Assembly: GCA_003576915.1 (NCBI GenBank)
Contig: QEVF01000006.1
Location: 62,001 to 126,000, forward strand
Direction: 5' to 3'
DNA from: Planctomycetota bacterium
Lineage (GTDB): Bacteria; Planctomycetota; UBA8742; UBA2392
DNA length: 64,000 bases
The number at the start of each line of letters is the position of its first letter. Position 1 is the stretch's first letter. Both the position numbers and the translations under genes were made by a program. The notes under the pieces were generated by a model, which had not been told where the DNA came from, ran no database searches, and saw only the letters and a program-made list of their open reading frames with translations. Below, piece by piece: positions 27,285-37,308 of this stretch.

Positions 27285-30200
27285 GTGAAGCCGCTCATTG
27301 CCCTGACCCTTGTGCTGACCCTATCGGCCCTGGCGCCCCCGGCGCCAAGGGTTTTCGCCATTTCGAGCGGTGAGCCGGCAGTTGAACGTGTGACCGAGTA
27401 TCTGGAGCGCTTTGACGGCCCCGTGCAGCGGGGAGTCTGGCTGCCCCTGGCCTCGAGCGAAGTGGAAGTCCGCTCAAGCAGTCCCCCGGTCATGTTCCTG
27501 GCCGCCGACAGCAAACTGGCCGAGATCGGAGTCCAGGAGGTGCTGGACGAGCCGGGCGAATACGCCGTGGGCTTTCGCTGGAACTACCAGCGCGCCACGC
27601 TGGCCGCGCTGAAGGACCTGGACCTGACCTACCCTCGCGCGGAGAAGCTGACCCGCAAGTGGTCGTGGCCCGACCAGACCCTCCACGAAATCGGCCGGCC
27701 CGCCCTGACGATGCTGGACGACGCCAGGGCCGGCCAGCGCCGCCTCGCAGGTCACCTTCACCTCGACGTCCTGCGTCTCGTGGCACGCTCCGCGCTCGGA
27801 AAGCTCAGTCGCACGGCCGCGGGCGGCTGGAACGGAGCGGGCCGCGCGTTGCTGCTGCTCTCGGGAAGGGAGTTTGCCGCGGTCATGGAAGAGGGGGCGA
27901 GGCTCCCGGCCGACGGCGAGCTGCTCTCGCGCCTGAAGCAGGATCACGAGACCATCAACCAGAAGGCCCGCGCCGCGATTGCGGCCCTGGGACCAGGCTG
28001 GCCCCTGGACCTCGAAGACCCCACCACGTGGACGGCTCCGGAACGCGCCTTGATCGGGGAGTTGGGGCTCAGCGCGCTCTTTGAACTGGAGCTGGTCGCG
28101 GCCGCAGCGCCGGCGTTCGCCCCCAAGATCGACTGGATGGCGCGGGAGATTTCGCGCCGCCACGCCCGCGAACTGCTGAATCGCCTCTCCGACTCCGACA
28201 CGGAGCGTGCCGGAGCCGCCGCCGAGGGCCTTGCGTTGGACGACTTGGTCATCGTGGCCTTCTGCGCCGAAGCGCTTCAAGCCGAAGTGGAAACGCGCAA
28301 ACGTGAGGCCGCCCTGGCCGAGTCGGCACGGGCCACAGCCCTGAACCAGGCCATCGACATCGTCAAGGGCACCCTGGAGTCATTGGCTTCCGGCCGCGAA
28401 GCCGCGCGGCAGTATCTGGATGCCGTGACCGAAGCCCTGACCGCGGGGGCTCCCACGGCGGCCCTGCGCGAGGCCCTGCTCAGACAGCGGCCCTGGAACC
28501 GGGCAGCAGGGGGCGCGCCTGCGATCCTGGGGGCATTGGCAGCCGCGCGTCGCAGCGCGGCCGCGCGCGAGGCGAAGCTGAGCTGGCTGGCCGCCATGAT
28601 CCGCCAGCGCGAGAAAGACCCGGCGCAGGGGTTCCAGCCCGCTCTGGGTTACAACCCGGCGAACACCGGCATTGCCTACGACGCGCAGCGGCGCAAGGAA
28701 CATGTCAGCGCCGCCGTTGAACTTACGGTGGTCCAGGGCCAGAGCGGCGTGCCCCTGGGTCTGTCGCCCGGCCGCAGCTACGAATTCTCCTATCGCGTGA
28801 AGGCCGTCAACACCGGCCCCGGGCGCCGCAACACCTTGGGCCACCAGAGCGCCTGGCTGGAAGTGATTCCACTCGACGCCGCAGGCCGCCCGCTGCCGGA
28901 CAGTGATTTTGACGCGTCAATACTCTGGGGCCGAAACGCCAGGGATGGCGCGGCGGCCCGCGCGCCTGCCCACACCTCCACGGAAGAGGGAGAAGGCGGC
29001 TGGCTGACCGTGCGCACGACCATCGAGCAGGTGCCGGCGCGGGTGGCCGGCTTCACGCTGCGCCCGGTGCTTTCCAGCGTGCTGGGCGAGGGCGCCGTTT
29101 ACTTTGACGATCTCACGCTCACCCGCATTTCTGAGGGGCTCGACGACGGCTTTGAAGCCGGCTCGGCGGCTGACGGCGGCATCACGGGCTGGGCGCGCCT
29201 GCTGGACCGGGAGCGTCTCATGTTGCCCTACTCCAGGCTCGAACTGGACGAACAGATGGTCTTTCGCGGCCGGCGCAGCCTGCGCGTGGAGCCGCGCGGG
29301 TTCAATGTCGCGCTGGCCTGCACCCGCGCCCTGCCCTTGCTGCCGGATCGCGACTATGAGTTCGAAGCGGCGCTGCGCTGCGAGTCCATGGAGGGCATGA
29401 CGGCTCGCTTCGAGCTGCAACTCGTGGATCATGAAGGCCGCCCCCTCGGCCTCGCCGGCGCAACGGGCACGCTGCAGACAGCCGCCCGTTCCGACACGCG
29501 GGGCTGGAAGCTGGACCGGCTGCGATTGCCCGATATCGGCCCCCTGGGCGGCGCCGCCCAGGTGCGGATCTGCCTGCGTGTCGAGGGCGCCGAGCCGTCA
29601 CACAGGGCCCGCGTGTGGCTGGACGACGTGCGGCTGAAGGAGTCACCGCAAGTGGTGCTGCTCTGTGCCCAGGGCGCAGAATACAGCGCGGCCGCAGACA
29701 TCATCACGCTGGGAGAGAGCTGGCGCTGGCAGGTTCGCGGGCTGCCCGCAGGCCAGGGCTTCCGATTCGAGCTGTCTTTCACGGACAGCCTGCGCGGCGG
29801 CGAATTCGCGCCCTCCCTGGCGGGGCAGAGCGCCAGCAACCAGGGCGGCGTCATGAACGTGCCGTCTGAAGTCCGGTTCGCAAGGGCGGGCGTGGTCCAG
29901 GTGAATCTCAGGTTGTTCGACCCTGCCGGCCGCCCCCGCCTCGAGCACGGCGCGCGGTTTCTCGTGCAGGACGGGCGGCGCGAGGCCCTGCTCGGCAGCG
30001 GTTTGAGTCTCAGCGATCTTCCCTCACCCGATGCCTGGCGCATGCTGCGCCTGGCTTCGGGTTCCTGGGTAGCACTGGAGGCCGGCGTGGAACCTGACGC
30101 CGCCAAAGCACGCTTCATGGAGGGCCTGGGCCAGACCTCGACGCTGCTGGTTTTGCCCGGACCCAGGGGCGAGGCCTTTGCCCTCTCCGGGGCGGCACTT

Positions 30201-31892
30201 GGCGAACAGATGCCGCCCGCGCTGGAACGCTGGCGCGAGAAGGCCAAGGCCTGGCAACTGGGGCCCATGCTCGGGGCGCGCTGGGATGATGCGGCTGCCG
30301 ACGCCGCCGCGGGCTTCGACCTGGCCCGAAGCCGGGCGGCTGCCGCCGGGGTTCCCCGTGCAACGCTGGTACTGCCGCTTGAGGTCGGCCGCGACCTGCG
30401 ACCCGCCCTGGCGTCGTTTCAGGGCCGCTGGGAAGAAGCCGTGGATCTGGCGGGAAAGGCACTGACGCCTGACGAGATCGCCAACCTCAAGGCGCTCAGG
30501 CCCGGGGTGCTGCTCCTGCGCCGCGGAGAGGCATTCAACTTTGTAGTGGACGCTGCCTTGAGTCCCGCGGAAATGCAGGGGCGTCTCGAGCCCCTGGCCT
30601 CGCGCCTTTCATGGATGGATGAAGTCCTCGGTGCCGGACCCGACACGGTGCGCGCAAATGCAAAGCACCTTCTGGAGGGCGGAGCCTTGTCCGCGGGCAA
30701 GCTCTCCAATCTGCAGTTTGTGACGCTGGTGCCGCGCGAGGGAACGGCATGGGAGGTTGCAGCCGACCTTGCTGAGAAGCGCGCCCGCCTGGCCCGCCTG
30801 GGTTTTGGCCAGGTGCTGATCCATAATCCTGTCGATCTCGCAGGCGACGGCGCCGGACTGGTGGACATCAACGGCGAACCGCTGCCTGCGCTGGCGGCGT
30901 GGATTCAGGCCGCCCGCCTGTTTCAGGGCGCGCGGCGTTCGTCCCTGTCGCTTCCGCAGTGGCCGGCCGAGCACTTCCTGTTTGAGGCCGACAACGGCAG
31001 CCTGCTGGCCGCGCTCATGGGCAGCCCGCAGCGCGGCAGCCTGGCCCTGGGCCGCGGCGTAACCCTGCCGGATCTGGCGGGCAATGCGCCGCCTGGCACG
31101 CTGGATGATGACGGCAACCTGGCCGTGGATGCGGCGGCTGGCATGCGGCTGGTAGCCGGCATTGACCCCCTGCTGTTGCAGACGCTTGCATCCATCATTC
31201 ACGGCGGCCAGTCCCTGAGGGCGGAGAGCGTCGAGCAGGAGGTGACCCTGCAACTGCGCAACCACTATCCCGGCCGCCTGCATGTCAGCGTCGAGGCCCT
31301 GCTGAATCTCCCCCATGGCCTGAGCGCAGCGCAGGCCCGCCTGCGCAACCGGGAAGGCGCGCTTTGCCCTGTCGATGCGGAGCTGTTCCTGCTGGGCAGC
31401 ACGGAGGTCGGGGCCGAAGAGATCCTGAAGTTCTCTTTCCGGCTGCGGCCCATGCACGACATGCCGCTGGACCGGGCGGTCCTTCCGCTCAGGGTGACCT
31501 TGCGGCGGGAAGGATTCCGAGTGGCCTCGCGCCATGACTGCCCCCTCGCCGTGCAGGCGGACATCAGGCTCGACGAAGTGACCTTGACAACCGCGGGCCT
31601 GGGCAAGGAACCGGCGGACCTGACGGCCGGCGTGGCCAATGCCAGCGATCAGAGGCGAACGCTGATTCTGGACGTCCTGGGCGAGGGCTCGGGATTCTCA
31701 CGGCGCTCCCGCCACGAGGTCGAGGCGGGCGCGTCGCGCCCTGCGCGCTTTGCCCTCAGCGAGGCGGAACTCGCCGCGCTGGAAGGCCGCGTGCTGCGCC
31801 TTTGCCTCAGTGAAAGTCCCGGCCAGCGCTTCTTCTGCGTGAGGCGGCGTGTGGTCAAGACCGGAAGCGGCTGGGCGCTTGAATCCCCCTGA
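27285..31892 (+). CDS. 1535-residue exported protein of unknown function with two CBM-like beta domains
   Basis: I do not recognise this protein. It starts with GTG (GGAAA 5 bases upstream) and has a cleavable signal peptide (MKPLIALTLVLTLSALAPPA, residues 1-25). Residues about 40-460 are mostly helical. Two beta-rich segments follow, about 470-620 and 640-795, each ending in a family-like turn (VYFDDLTLTRI and VWLDDVRLKE) characteristic of carbohydrate-binding jelly-roll modules (CBM4/9-like). The middle (about 870-1240) may be a catalytic-like alpha/beta region. The C terminus (about 1300-1535) is made of Ig-like beta segments. A histidine kinase gene starts 60 bases later. It may be a surface polysaccharide-binding or processing protein; no catalytic motif was identified. 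Confidence 0.7.
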   Translation: MKPLIALTLVLTLSALAPPAPRVFAISSGEPAVERVTEYLERFDGPVQRGVWLPLASSEVEVRSSSPPVMFLAADSKLAEIGVQEVLDEPGEYAVGFRWNYQRATLAALKDLDLTYPRAEKLTRKWSWPDQTLHEIGRPALTMLDDARAGQRRLAGHLHLDVLRLVARSALGKLSRTAAGGWNGAGRALLLLSGREFAAVMEEGARLPADGELLSRLKQDHETINQKARAAIAALGPGWPLDLEDPTTWTAPERALIGELGLSALFELELVAAAAPAFAPKIDWMAREISRRHARELLNRLSDSDTERAGAAAEGLALDDLVIVAFCAEALQAEVETRKREAALAESARATALNQAIDIVKGTLESLASGREAARQYLDAVTEALTAGAPTAALREALLRQRPWNRAAGGAPAILGALAAARRSAAAREAKLSWLAAMIRQREKDPAQGFQPALGYNPANTGIAYDAQRRKEHVSAAVELTVVQGQSGVPLGLSPGRSYEFSYRVKAVNTGPGRRNTLGHQSAWLEVIPLDAAGRPLPDSDFDASILWGRNARDGAAARAPAHTSTEEGEGGWLTVRTTIEQVPARVAGFTLRPVLSSVLGEGAVYFDDLTLTRISEGLDDGFEAGSAADGGITGWARLLDRERLMLPYSRLELDEQMVFRGRRSLRVEPRGFNVALACTRALPLLPDRDYEFEAALRCESMEGMTARFELQLVDHEGRPLGLAGATGTLQTAARSDTRGWKLDRLRLPDIGPLGGAAQVRICLRVEGAEPSHRARVWLDDVRLKESPQVVLLCAQGAEYSAAADIITLGESWRWQVRGLPAGQGFRFELSFTDSLRGGEFAPSLAGQSASNQGGVMNVPSEVRFARAGVVQVNLRLFDPAGRPRLEHGARFLVQDGRREALLGSGLSLSDLPSPDAWRMLRLASGSWVALEAGVEPDAAKARFMEGLGQTSTLLVLPGPRGEAFALSGAALGEQMPPALERWREKAKAWQLGPMLGARWDDAAADAAAGFDLARSRAAAAGVPRATLVLPLEVGRDLRPALASFQGRWEEAVDLAGKALTPDEIANLKALRPGVLLLRRGEAFNFVVDAALSPAEMQGRLEPLASRLSWMDEVLGAGPDTVRANAKHLLEGGALSAGKLSNLQFVTLVPREGTAWEVAADLAEKRARLARLGFGQVLIHNPVDLAGDGAGLVDINGEPLPALAAWIQAARLFQGARRSSLSLPQWPAEHFLFEADNGSLLAALMGSPQRGSLALGRGVTLPDLAGNAPPGTLDDDGNLAVDAAAGMRLVAGIDPLLLQTLASIIHGGQSLRAESVEQEVTLQLRNHYPGRLHVSVEALLNLPHGLSAAQARLRNREGALCPVDAELFLLGSTEVGAEEILKFSFRLRPMHDMPLDRAVLPLRVTLRREGFRVASRHDCPLAVQADIRLDEVTLTTAGLGKEPADLTAGVANASDQRRTLILDVLGEGSGFSRRSRHEVEAGASRPARFALSEAELAALEGRVLRLCLSESPGQRFFCVRRRVVKTGSGWALESP

Positions 31893-31903
31893 GGTGCGTG
31901 GCC

Positions 31904-31912
31904 TGCTAAACT
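31904..31912 (+). promoter_or_regulatory. extended -10 promoter candidate for the histidine kinase
   Basis: TGCTAAACT is an extended -10 (TGn before TAAACT) located 40 bases before the kinase ATG at 31952. It lets the kinase be transcribed apart from the giant gene. Confidence 0.35.
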
Positions 31913-31951
31913 GTGGGCAAACCCCTGTCGGGCAGATACAAGTGCAGGCCT

Positions 31952-33523
31952 ATGTCGCTGCGCACCAAGATCGCCATTGGCGTGGTAGCCGCCTCCCTGC
32001 TGCTGGCCTCAGCCCTCTTCGTGCTGGGCCTGCGCGCGCGCGACGACCTCAAAGCCGCAAGTGAAAAGCAGCGCGAAGCCACCGAGAAGAATCTTCGCGA
32101 ATACCGCGAGGAGCAGCAGCGGGCGGCCAAGCGCGCCGTGGAGAGCCTGGTGCTGGCCTGGGTCGAGGAACTCATGGCCTATCCCGAGCCGGAGATCGCT
32201 TTCAAACTGCGGGATCCGGGCAACGGCATCCGTGAAACGGCCATCATCACGCTGGAAAAGGGTCAGCTCGAGATACAGCACCAGAAACCGGAGGGCAGCA
32301 ACGCCCAGCCGAGTACCGACGAGCGCGCCGCCATCCATCGCGTGTTTGACGCGCGGCGGCGGGAGTTTCACGACGACGTGCTCTTCCTGCCCTACCCGCG
32401 CCAGACCGACCCCGAAGGCCGCTGCACGCGCGTGCTGCGCCTGCGCCTGAACATCGCCCAGGCGCCGGCGCCGGTGCTGCCGGATGCCGAGGCGCCCAAC
32501 CTGGCCCCCCTGGCCTTCGTGGCCTTTGTGACGCTGGGCGTGGCCATGACGGGCGTGTTTGTGCTGTTGACGTTTGCGCTGCGGCGCTTTGTGCTGGCGC
32601 CGCTTGACAACGTCCTGGCTGACTCCCAGATGATCGTGAAGGGCACGGCGGGCCTGCAGGTCAAGGGGCTCAAGGGCGGAGACGAAGTTGCCACGCTGGT
32701 GTCCGCCTTCAACGGCATGTTCGCCGAACTGAAGGCCTACCAGCAGGATCTCGAGGGCAAGGTCAAAGACGCCACGCGCACGATCCAGAAACAGCAGCAG
32801 TCACTGGTCATCGCCCAGCGCCTCGCGGCCACCGGCACGCTGGCAGCGGGCCTGGCTCACGAAGTGAACAATCCCCTGTCCGGTATGCTCAATGCCGCGC
32901 GCCGCCTGAAAATGCGCGAGGGCCTCGATGAACGGGCGCGGGACTACATCGGCCTCATTGAGGAAGGCCTGGGCCGCATCGAGGAGCTGATGAAACAGAT
33001 CCTCGATTTCTCGCGCCGTCGCGACATGAAGCCCGAGCGCTTTGAGGCCTCGCGGCCTCTCCGCCGCTCCCTGCCCCTGGTCAAGCACCGGCTCGAAAAG
33101 CGCAAGATCCAGATCGAGGAGGATATCGCCTCCGACGTTCCCCTGGTCTACGGCAACGAAGAAGAACTGGGACAGGTCCTCATGAACCTCGTCATCAACG
33201 CGGCCGATGCCGCGCCCGAGGGCGGCACGGTGCGCGTCAGTGTGACAGCAAACGCGCGCGGCGGCGTGGATTACGCCGTTGAGGACAGCGGCAGCGGCGT
33301 ACCCGATGAAATCAAGGACCGCATCTTCGACCCGTTTTTCACGACCAAGGAGCCCGGCAAGGGTACGGGCCTGGGACTCTCCATCGTGCATACCGTCGTG
33401 TCCAACCACGGCGGGCAGGTGCGGGTGGAACGCAGTGAGCGCCTGGGAGGCGCACGCTTTGTGGTGGAGCTGCCGCCGGCAGACAAGCAGGAAAGCCGCC
33501 GCATCGAACGCAGCGAGGTCTGA
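31952..33523 (+). CDS. transmembrane sensor histidine kinase (HAMP-HisKA-HATPase)
   Basis: This 523-residue kinase has a first membrane helix at about residues 7-27, an external sensor domain of about 150 residues, a second helix at about 190-215, then HAMP and a coiled linker. The phospho-acceptor His lies in [13 protein letters not shown] near residue 302. The ATPase domain has N box [15 protein letters not shown]1 [11 protein letters not shown] and [24 protein letters not shown] and the overall pattern are NtrB/AtoS-like. No response regulator is adjacent, so its partner is elsewhere. I start at the ATG at 31952, just before the first membrane helix, rather than an upstream GTG inside the promoter. 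Confidence 0.9.
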   Translation: MSLRTKIAIGVVAASLLLASALFVLGLRARDDLKAASEKQREATEKNLREYREEQQRAAKRAVESLVLAWVEELMAYPEPEIAFKLRDPGNGIRETAIITLEKGQLEIQHQKPEGSNAQPSTDERAAIHRVFDARRREFHDDVLFLPYPRQTDPEGRCTRVLRLRLNIAQAPAPVLPDAEAPNLAPLAFVAFVTLGVAMTGVFVLLTFALRRFVLAPLDNVLADSQMIVKGTAGLQVKGLKGGDEVATLVSAFNGMFAELKAYQQDLEGKVKDATRTIQKQQQSLVIAQRLAATGTLAAGLAHEVNNPLSGMLNAARRLKMREGLDERARDYIGLIEEGLGRIEELMKQILDFSRRRDMKPERFEASRPLRRSLPLVKHRLEKRKIQIEEDIASDVPLVYGNEEELGQVLMNLVINAADAAPEGGTVRVSVTANARGGVDYAVEDSGSGVPDEIKDRIFDPFFTTKEPGKGTGLGLSIVHTVVSNHGGQVRVERSERLGGARFVVELPPADKQESRRIERSEV

Positions 33524-33531
33524 CGGCCGCT

Positions 33532-34419
33532 TCAACGCGCGGCCAGGGGCTTGGGGTCCTTCAGCCATGCCACCCAGGCCGCCTTGTCGCGCCCGAAATC
33601 TTGACCCGTCAAGTCACGGAGGCGGGCGGCAATGCTCCATTCCAGATGGAGATTGCCCCCCTCTCCGAGCATCTGCGCCAGCAACAGCAGCTCGGCCCCG
33701 GAGGTGTCGAGGCGCAGCGTCGGCGACAGCCTCGCCCATGCGGCAAAACGCGACCGCGGCGCCAGGCTGCCGTCAAGCACCTGGGCCAGATCTTCGTTGA
33801 GCGCCTCTGTCTGGGGCAGGGGCGGCTGCGCCGCAGCGACAGAGCTTGGCGGCGATGGCGGCAGCTCCTCCTGCTGCACGGCCACGGGAGGTTCCTCGGC
33901 CATGGGCGGCGGAGCCGGCGCTGCGGGCCCGTAAACTTCCTGGCTTGGCCTGGGCCGATTGGGTGGCACGGTCTCCTTCCACTGCCGCGGTGCGGCATGT
34001 GGCTGGATGAGAAGCGGAGCCGAAGGCGTGCTGCCGGCATAGGCGTCCACGGCCTTGAGCAGGTCGCTCCCCCGCGCACAGGCAAGCTGGTTGCGCGCAT
34101 CGTAGGGATTTTCTCCGGGGGCCGGGGCGAGCTTTCCCAGTCCGGGGCCCAGGGGGCGATCTTCGGCCGGCGGCGCCCCCTGCGGGAGGCCCTCCATAGC
34201 GGCCCCCCACCCAAAGGCCAGAGCCATGACCGCCAGGCCCACGGCAACACCCAATGCAGAAACCAGCACGCCGAAGACCTTCAAGTCTCCCAGTGAAAGG
34301 GCCACGGCAGCGCGTGTCTGAGCCATGGCGGCCTGGGGTCCCACCTGCTCGACGATGGGTTTCACCTTCCGCGTGGGAAGGTTGTCCAGCACCTGCGGGG
34401 GTATGTCGTGTTGCGCCAT
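33532..34419 (-). CDS. unknown membrane protein with Pro-rich linker and C-terminal helical domain
   Basis: I do not recognise this 295-residue protein. Residues 1-45 are soluble (PPQVLDNLPTRKVKPIVEQV). A membrane segment lies near 54-75 (VFGVLVSALGVAVGLAVMAL). The region about 90-215 is Pro/Ala-rich and low-complexity. The C-terminal 80 residues are helical (ARLSPTLRLDTSGAELLLLA). The start at 34419 (MAQHDIPPQVL) is chosen because upstream codons look non-coding. It is a separate minus-strand unit beyond the terminator of the HEAT gene. Confidence 0.65.
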   Translation of the reverse strand: MAQHDIPPQVLDNLPTRKVKPIVEQVGPQAAMAQTRAAVALSLGDLKVFGVLVSALGVAVGLAVMALAFGWGAAMEGLPQGAPPAEDRPLGPGLGKLAPAPGENPYDARNQLACARGSDLLKAVDAYAGSTPSAPLLIQPHAAPRQWKETVPPNRPRPSQEVYGPAAPAPPPMAEEPPVAVQQEELPPSPPSSVAAAQPPLPQTEALNEDLAQVLDGSLAPRSRFAAWARLSPTLRLDTSGAELLLLAQMLGEGGNLHLEWSIAARLRDLTGQDFGRDKAAWVAWLKDPKPLAAR

Positions 34420-34492
34420 GGACGAAATGATAGCCGACCGATCGCATTTTACTCTTTTTATGTTTTGAATGTTGTCACGGTCAGGGCAAAGA

Positions 34493-34520
34493 AAACCGCC
34501 CGGCATGGGCCGGGCGGTTT
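34493..34520 (-). terminator. Rho-independent terminator after the TPR/HEAT gene
   Basis: AAACCGCCCGGC and GCCGGGCGGTTT form a perfect 12-base-pair stem with a 4-base loop, starting 18 bases beyond the minus-strand stop at 34539. On the minus strand the stem ends in GGTTTTCTTTG. Confidence 0.85.
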
Positions 34521-34538
34521 GAAAGGCTGCAAATCGAG

Positions 34539-37115
34539 CTACTTGGCCGTGCGGCGATCGGGAGCGGGCTCGTGCGGGAACACGGCCTGAGCCTTGGCCA
34601 CCTCAAGGCGCTGCGCGTCATTGAGCGGAGCACGACCAAGCGCCATGCCGGCCTCGTTGCGCGTGTCGGACACACGGCGGATGGCAGCTTCGAGACGGTC
34701 CGGGTTCTCGATGGTGTCCAGGGCGATCTCGTAGCGCAGCATCTTGAGCAGAGCCTTGTAGGCATCCTCGTTGAAGGACTGCGGGTGATAGTGGAAGCAC
34801 TGGCCCAGCGCGAAGCAGGCTGCGGTGCGAACCTCCGGCTCGTCCACCAGATCTTCGCTGTTCAGGGTGTCAATCAAGTTGGGCAGCAGGTTGGTACGCA
34901 CCCAGCCGGCGTCAACGCGGCGCGAGTCGGCCACCAGGGCCCCGATGGCGCGACAGATGGCTGCACGGGCTTCACTGGTGCGACCGTCAAGGCGCAGGCC
35001 GCCGGAGAGTGCCACCAGCAGCTTGCGTACGTCATACTTGGTGGCACCGGGGTTGAGCTTTTCCAGAGCCTGAGCCGCCAACTCGACCAGTTGGTTCGTC
35101 TTGGCCTTGGCACCCTCCGGGTTCTTGTCCCAGAAATTCTGGAGCACCGCCTTGATGGCCGCAGGATCAGTCCCGTACTCGGGCGAGTACGAGAAGAAGC
35201 TCTGATCCGTCAGAGTCTCGGAGGCCCGGGCCATGACCGGCGCCAGGGTCGACTTGCGCTCGTCCATCTCGGCCTGCTTGCATGCCAGCAGGATCGGGAT
35301 CATCCGGGTGCGCACGTCCGCCGCCAGAAGGTCAAAGATCGTCTCAAGGCGGGTGTTGGCTTCGCGCTTGAAGGAGTCCTTCTGGGGCTCCCAGTAGTAG
35401 GTCGGAGAGAGCGCCAGGTCTCCCTGAATGATGATGGCATCCACAAGAGGCTGCAGCGTGGCCGTGCGCGCACCGTCTTCCAGCGTGCGAACGCCAACGC
35501 CGTTGATGCCCATGCTCTCGAGGTCGGCGAGCAGGCGGTTGCGCAGGGCCTCATCCTCGGCAATGACCAGCACACTGCGCGCGGCCGTTTCCTGCAGGGC
35601 CGTGGTCATGACCTGCTCGACGATGGCGTTGTTGCCGAAATCCTTCTCGCGGGCCAGCCGGGTCAGGGCCCGGGCCGCCGCATAGCGCACCCGGCGATCG
35701 GGATCTGTCAGGGCGCGAACCAACGGGGCCGCGGTGTTGGTGCCGATGTTGGCCACTACATCCTGCTCGGCCAGAGCGTCACAGAGGGCCACGGAAACTT
35801 CGGGGTAACCGTCTGCCAGGCTGCGCTCCAAGGCCAGATAGAGGCGGGTGGTACCCGTAGAGGCCGCAAGCCCAAGGCCGCGCGAGGTGGGCAGCATGCC
35901 GCGCACGCCGATGGTGCTGAGAATGAAGGCGCGTTCGGCCTGGTCCTGGCTGCTGTAGCGGGCCTTGGCCTCGATGAACATGTGCATGCGGATGCACGAA
36001 AGCAGGGCCTCCGTAGACCGCACAAAGGCGTCGTTCTGGGCATTGCCGCCTGCAGCCGTGAGGCCAAGCTCGAAAGCCTGCAGCGCCGACTCTTCAGCCA
36101 GCACGTCGGCATAGGCCCAGAGCGGAACTTCCTGGCCCAGCAGCTTGCGTTCGCCGGCGGCTTCCACCCACTTCCATACAGTGTAGGTGCGATCCGTCCC
36201 GTGCAGCAGCACCGGCAACTGGCCGGCGTAGGTTGTGCCCACCAGGCGGTTCTTGTAGTAGCCCCCCGCCGCATTGTTGCGGTAGTAGCTTTCCGCCTGG
36301 AAGAACCAGAGCTCGCGGGCCGACTCAATCTTGCGCTCCTGCTCGGGCATCATGGCCCGCAACTTCGATACACCCAATCCGCAGGCCTGCACCACCTGGC
36401 TTTCCTCGCCGCGCATCTGGAAGTGCTTGGCCAGTACAGGCAGGGCGCGGGGGTCCGAAAGATCAGAGAGGGCGAGGGCCGCCGTCTGACGCACCAGGGC
36501 GTTCTCGCTCTGCATGCACTGAATGACGGCGTTGACCGCCTGGGCACCCAGCGTCGCCAGCAACGCGCGCGAGCGGTAGCGGTAGCTCTGGCTCTCGCTG
36601 CCCATGTACTTCTCAGCGATCTCCGGAACCGCGAAGTCGCCGAAGCGATCCCTGATCTGCGCCGCGCGCTCCAGGTTGCGCACGTCGTTGGCGTCGTTCA
36701 TGTAGTCGGCCACGAGCGCGCTGATCTGTTCGGCGTTGTTTTCGCGCGAAGGGTAGCCGGCCTTCTTGCGCCCGGCCAACACCCACTTGCCAAAGCGCGA
36801 ATAACGGCCCGAGAGGCCCGCGTCGGCAATGTTGTTGTTGACGAAATCCAGAGCCAGTTGCTCGTTGATCTCGTCGCGCAGCATGCGCGCCTGTTCGTCC
36901 GTGGGGTTCTGGGCCAGAGCCTCGTCGAACTTCGAGATCGCACCCCGGTAGTCGCCGCGCTTGTAGAGCTTGAGGCCCTCGCGCGTCTTTTCCAGAACCG
37001 GGTCACCCGCCTGAGCCAGCGTCGGCTCGGAGGTCGGCATCAGCACAAAGGCGGCAACAACAGAAACGCTCAGCGCGGCAATGACGACCACGCGACGCAG
37101 AATGCTCTGCAGCAT
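34539..37115 (-). CDS. exported TPR/HEAT-repeat protein of unknown function
   Basis: This 858-residue protein has an N-terminal signal or anchor helix (VVVIAALSVSVVAAFVLM). A TPR-like pair follows (REGLKLYKRGDYRGAISKFD near residue 48). Beyond about residue 150 are repeated HEAT/ARM-type helices, for example NALVRQTAALALSDLSDPRA near 205. Such scaffolds bind other proteins. No enzyme motif is seen. It is transcribed away from the cytosolic histidine kinase at 37309, and its own terminator is strong. Function is unknown; an envelope scaffold is most likely. Confidence 0.8.
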   Translation of the reverse strand: MLQSILRRVVVIAALSVSVVAAFVLMPTSEPTLAQAGDPVLEKTREGLKLYKRGDYRGAISKFDEALAQNPTDEQARMLRDEINEQLALDFVNNNIADAGLSGRYSRFGKWVLAGRKKAGYPSRENNAEQISALVADYMNDANDVRNLERAAQIRDRFGDFAVPEIAEKYMGSESQSYRYRSRALLATLGAQAVNAVIQCMQSENALVRQTAALALSDLSDPRALPVLAKHFQMRGEESQVVQACGLGVSKLRAMMPEQERKIESARELWFFQAESYYRNNAAGGYYKNRLVGTTYAGQLPVLLHGTDRTYTVWKWVEAAGERKLLGQEVPLWAYADVLAEESALQAFELGLTAAGGNAQNDAFVRSTEALLSCIRMHMFIEAKARYSSQDQAERAFILSTIGVRGMLPTSRGLGLAASTGTTRLYLALERSLADGYPEVSVALCDALAEQDVVANIGTNTAAPLVRALTDPDRRVRYAAARALTRLAREKDFGNNAIVEQVMTTALQETAARSVLVIAEDEALRNRLLADLESMGINGVGVRTLEDGARTATLQPLVDAIIIQGDLALSPTYYWEPQKDSFKREANTRLETIFDLLAADVRTRMIPILLACKQAEMDERKSTLAPVMARASETLTDQSFFSYSPEYGTDPAAIKAVLQNFWDKNPEGAKAKTNQLVELAAQALEKLNPGATKYDVRKLLVALSGGLRLDGRTSEARAAICRAIGALVADSRRVDAGWVRTNLLPNLIDTLNSEDLVDEPEVRTAACFALGQCFHYHPQSFNEDAYKALLKMLRYEIALDTIENPDRLEAAIRRVSDTRNEAGMALGRAPLNDAQRLEVAKAQAVFPHEPAPDRRTAK

Positions 37116-37250
37116 CGGGAAAGCACTCCTTCGGGGGGAGCCGAGGTTTGTGGCTTGGGCGCAATGCTAACGGGGGCGGGAAATGAGTCAAGCGCCTGCG
37201 CACAGGGCGGTTGGAACATGACCCGCGCATGACCGCCCCGGCGCTTTCGA

Positions 37251-37302
37251 GAACTATTTGCATAGACACCATAATATGTAAAATATATAAAATACGGAGG
37301 AG
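37251..37302 (+). promoter_or_regulatory. A/T-rich promoter and strong Shine-Dalgarno for the cytosolic histidine kinase
   Basis: In a GC-rich genome this gap is unusually A/T-rich (37265-37293). TTGCAT (37258-37263) is a possible -35, with TAAAAT (37279-37284) or TATATA (37284-37289) as -10. CGGAGGAGG (37295-37303) precedes the GTG start by 5 bases and fixes that start. Confidence 0.5.
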
Positions 37303-37308
37303 GCACCC

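Noticed and set aside
34572..37232. 886-codon open frame on the plus strand
   Set aside because: It is antisense to the TPR/HEAT gene, its translation has no domain or signal, and long antisense frames are expected in GC-rich coding DNA.
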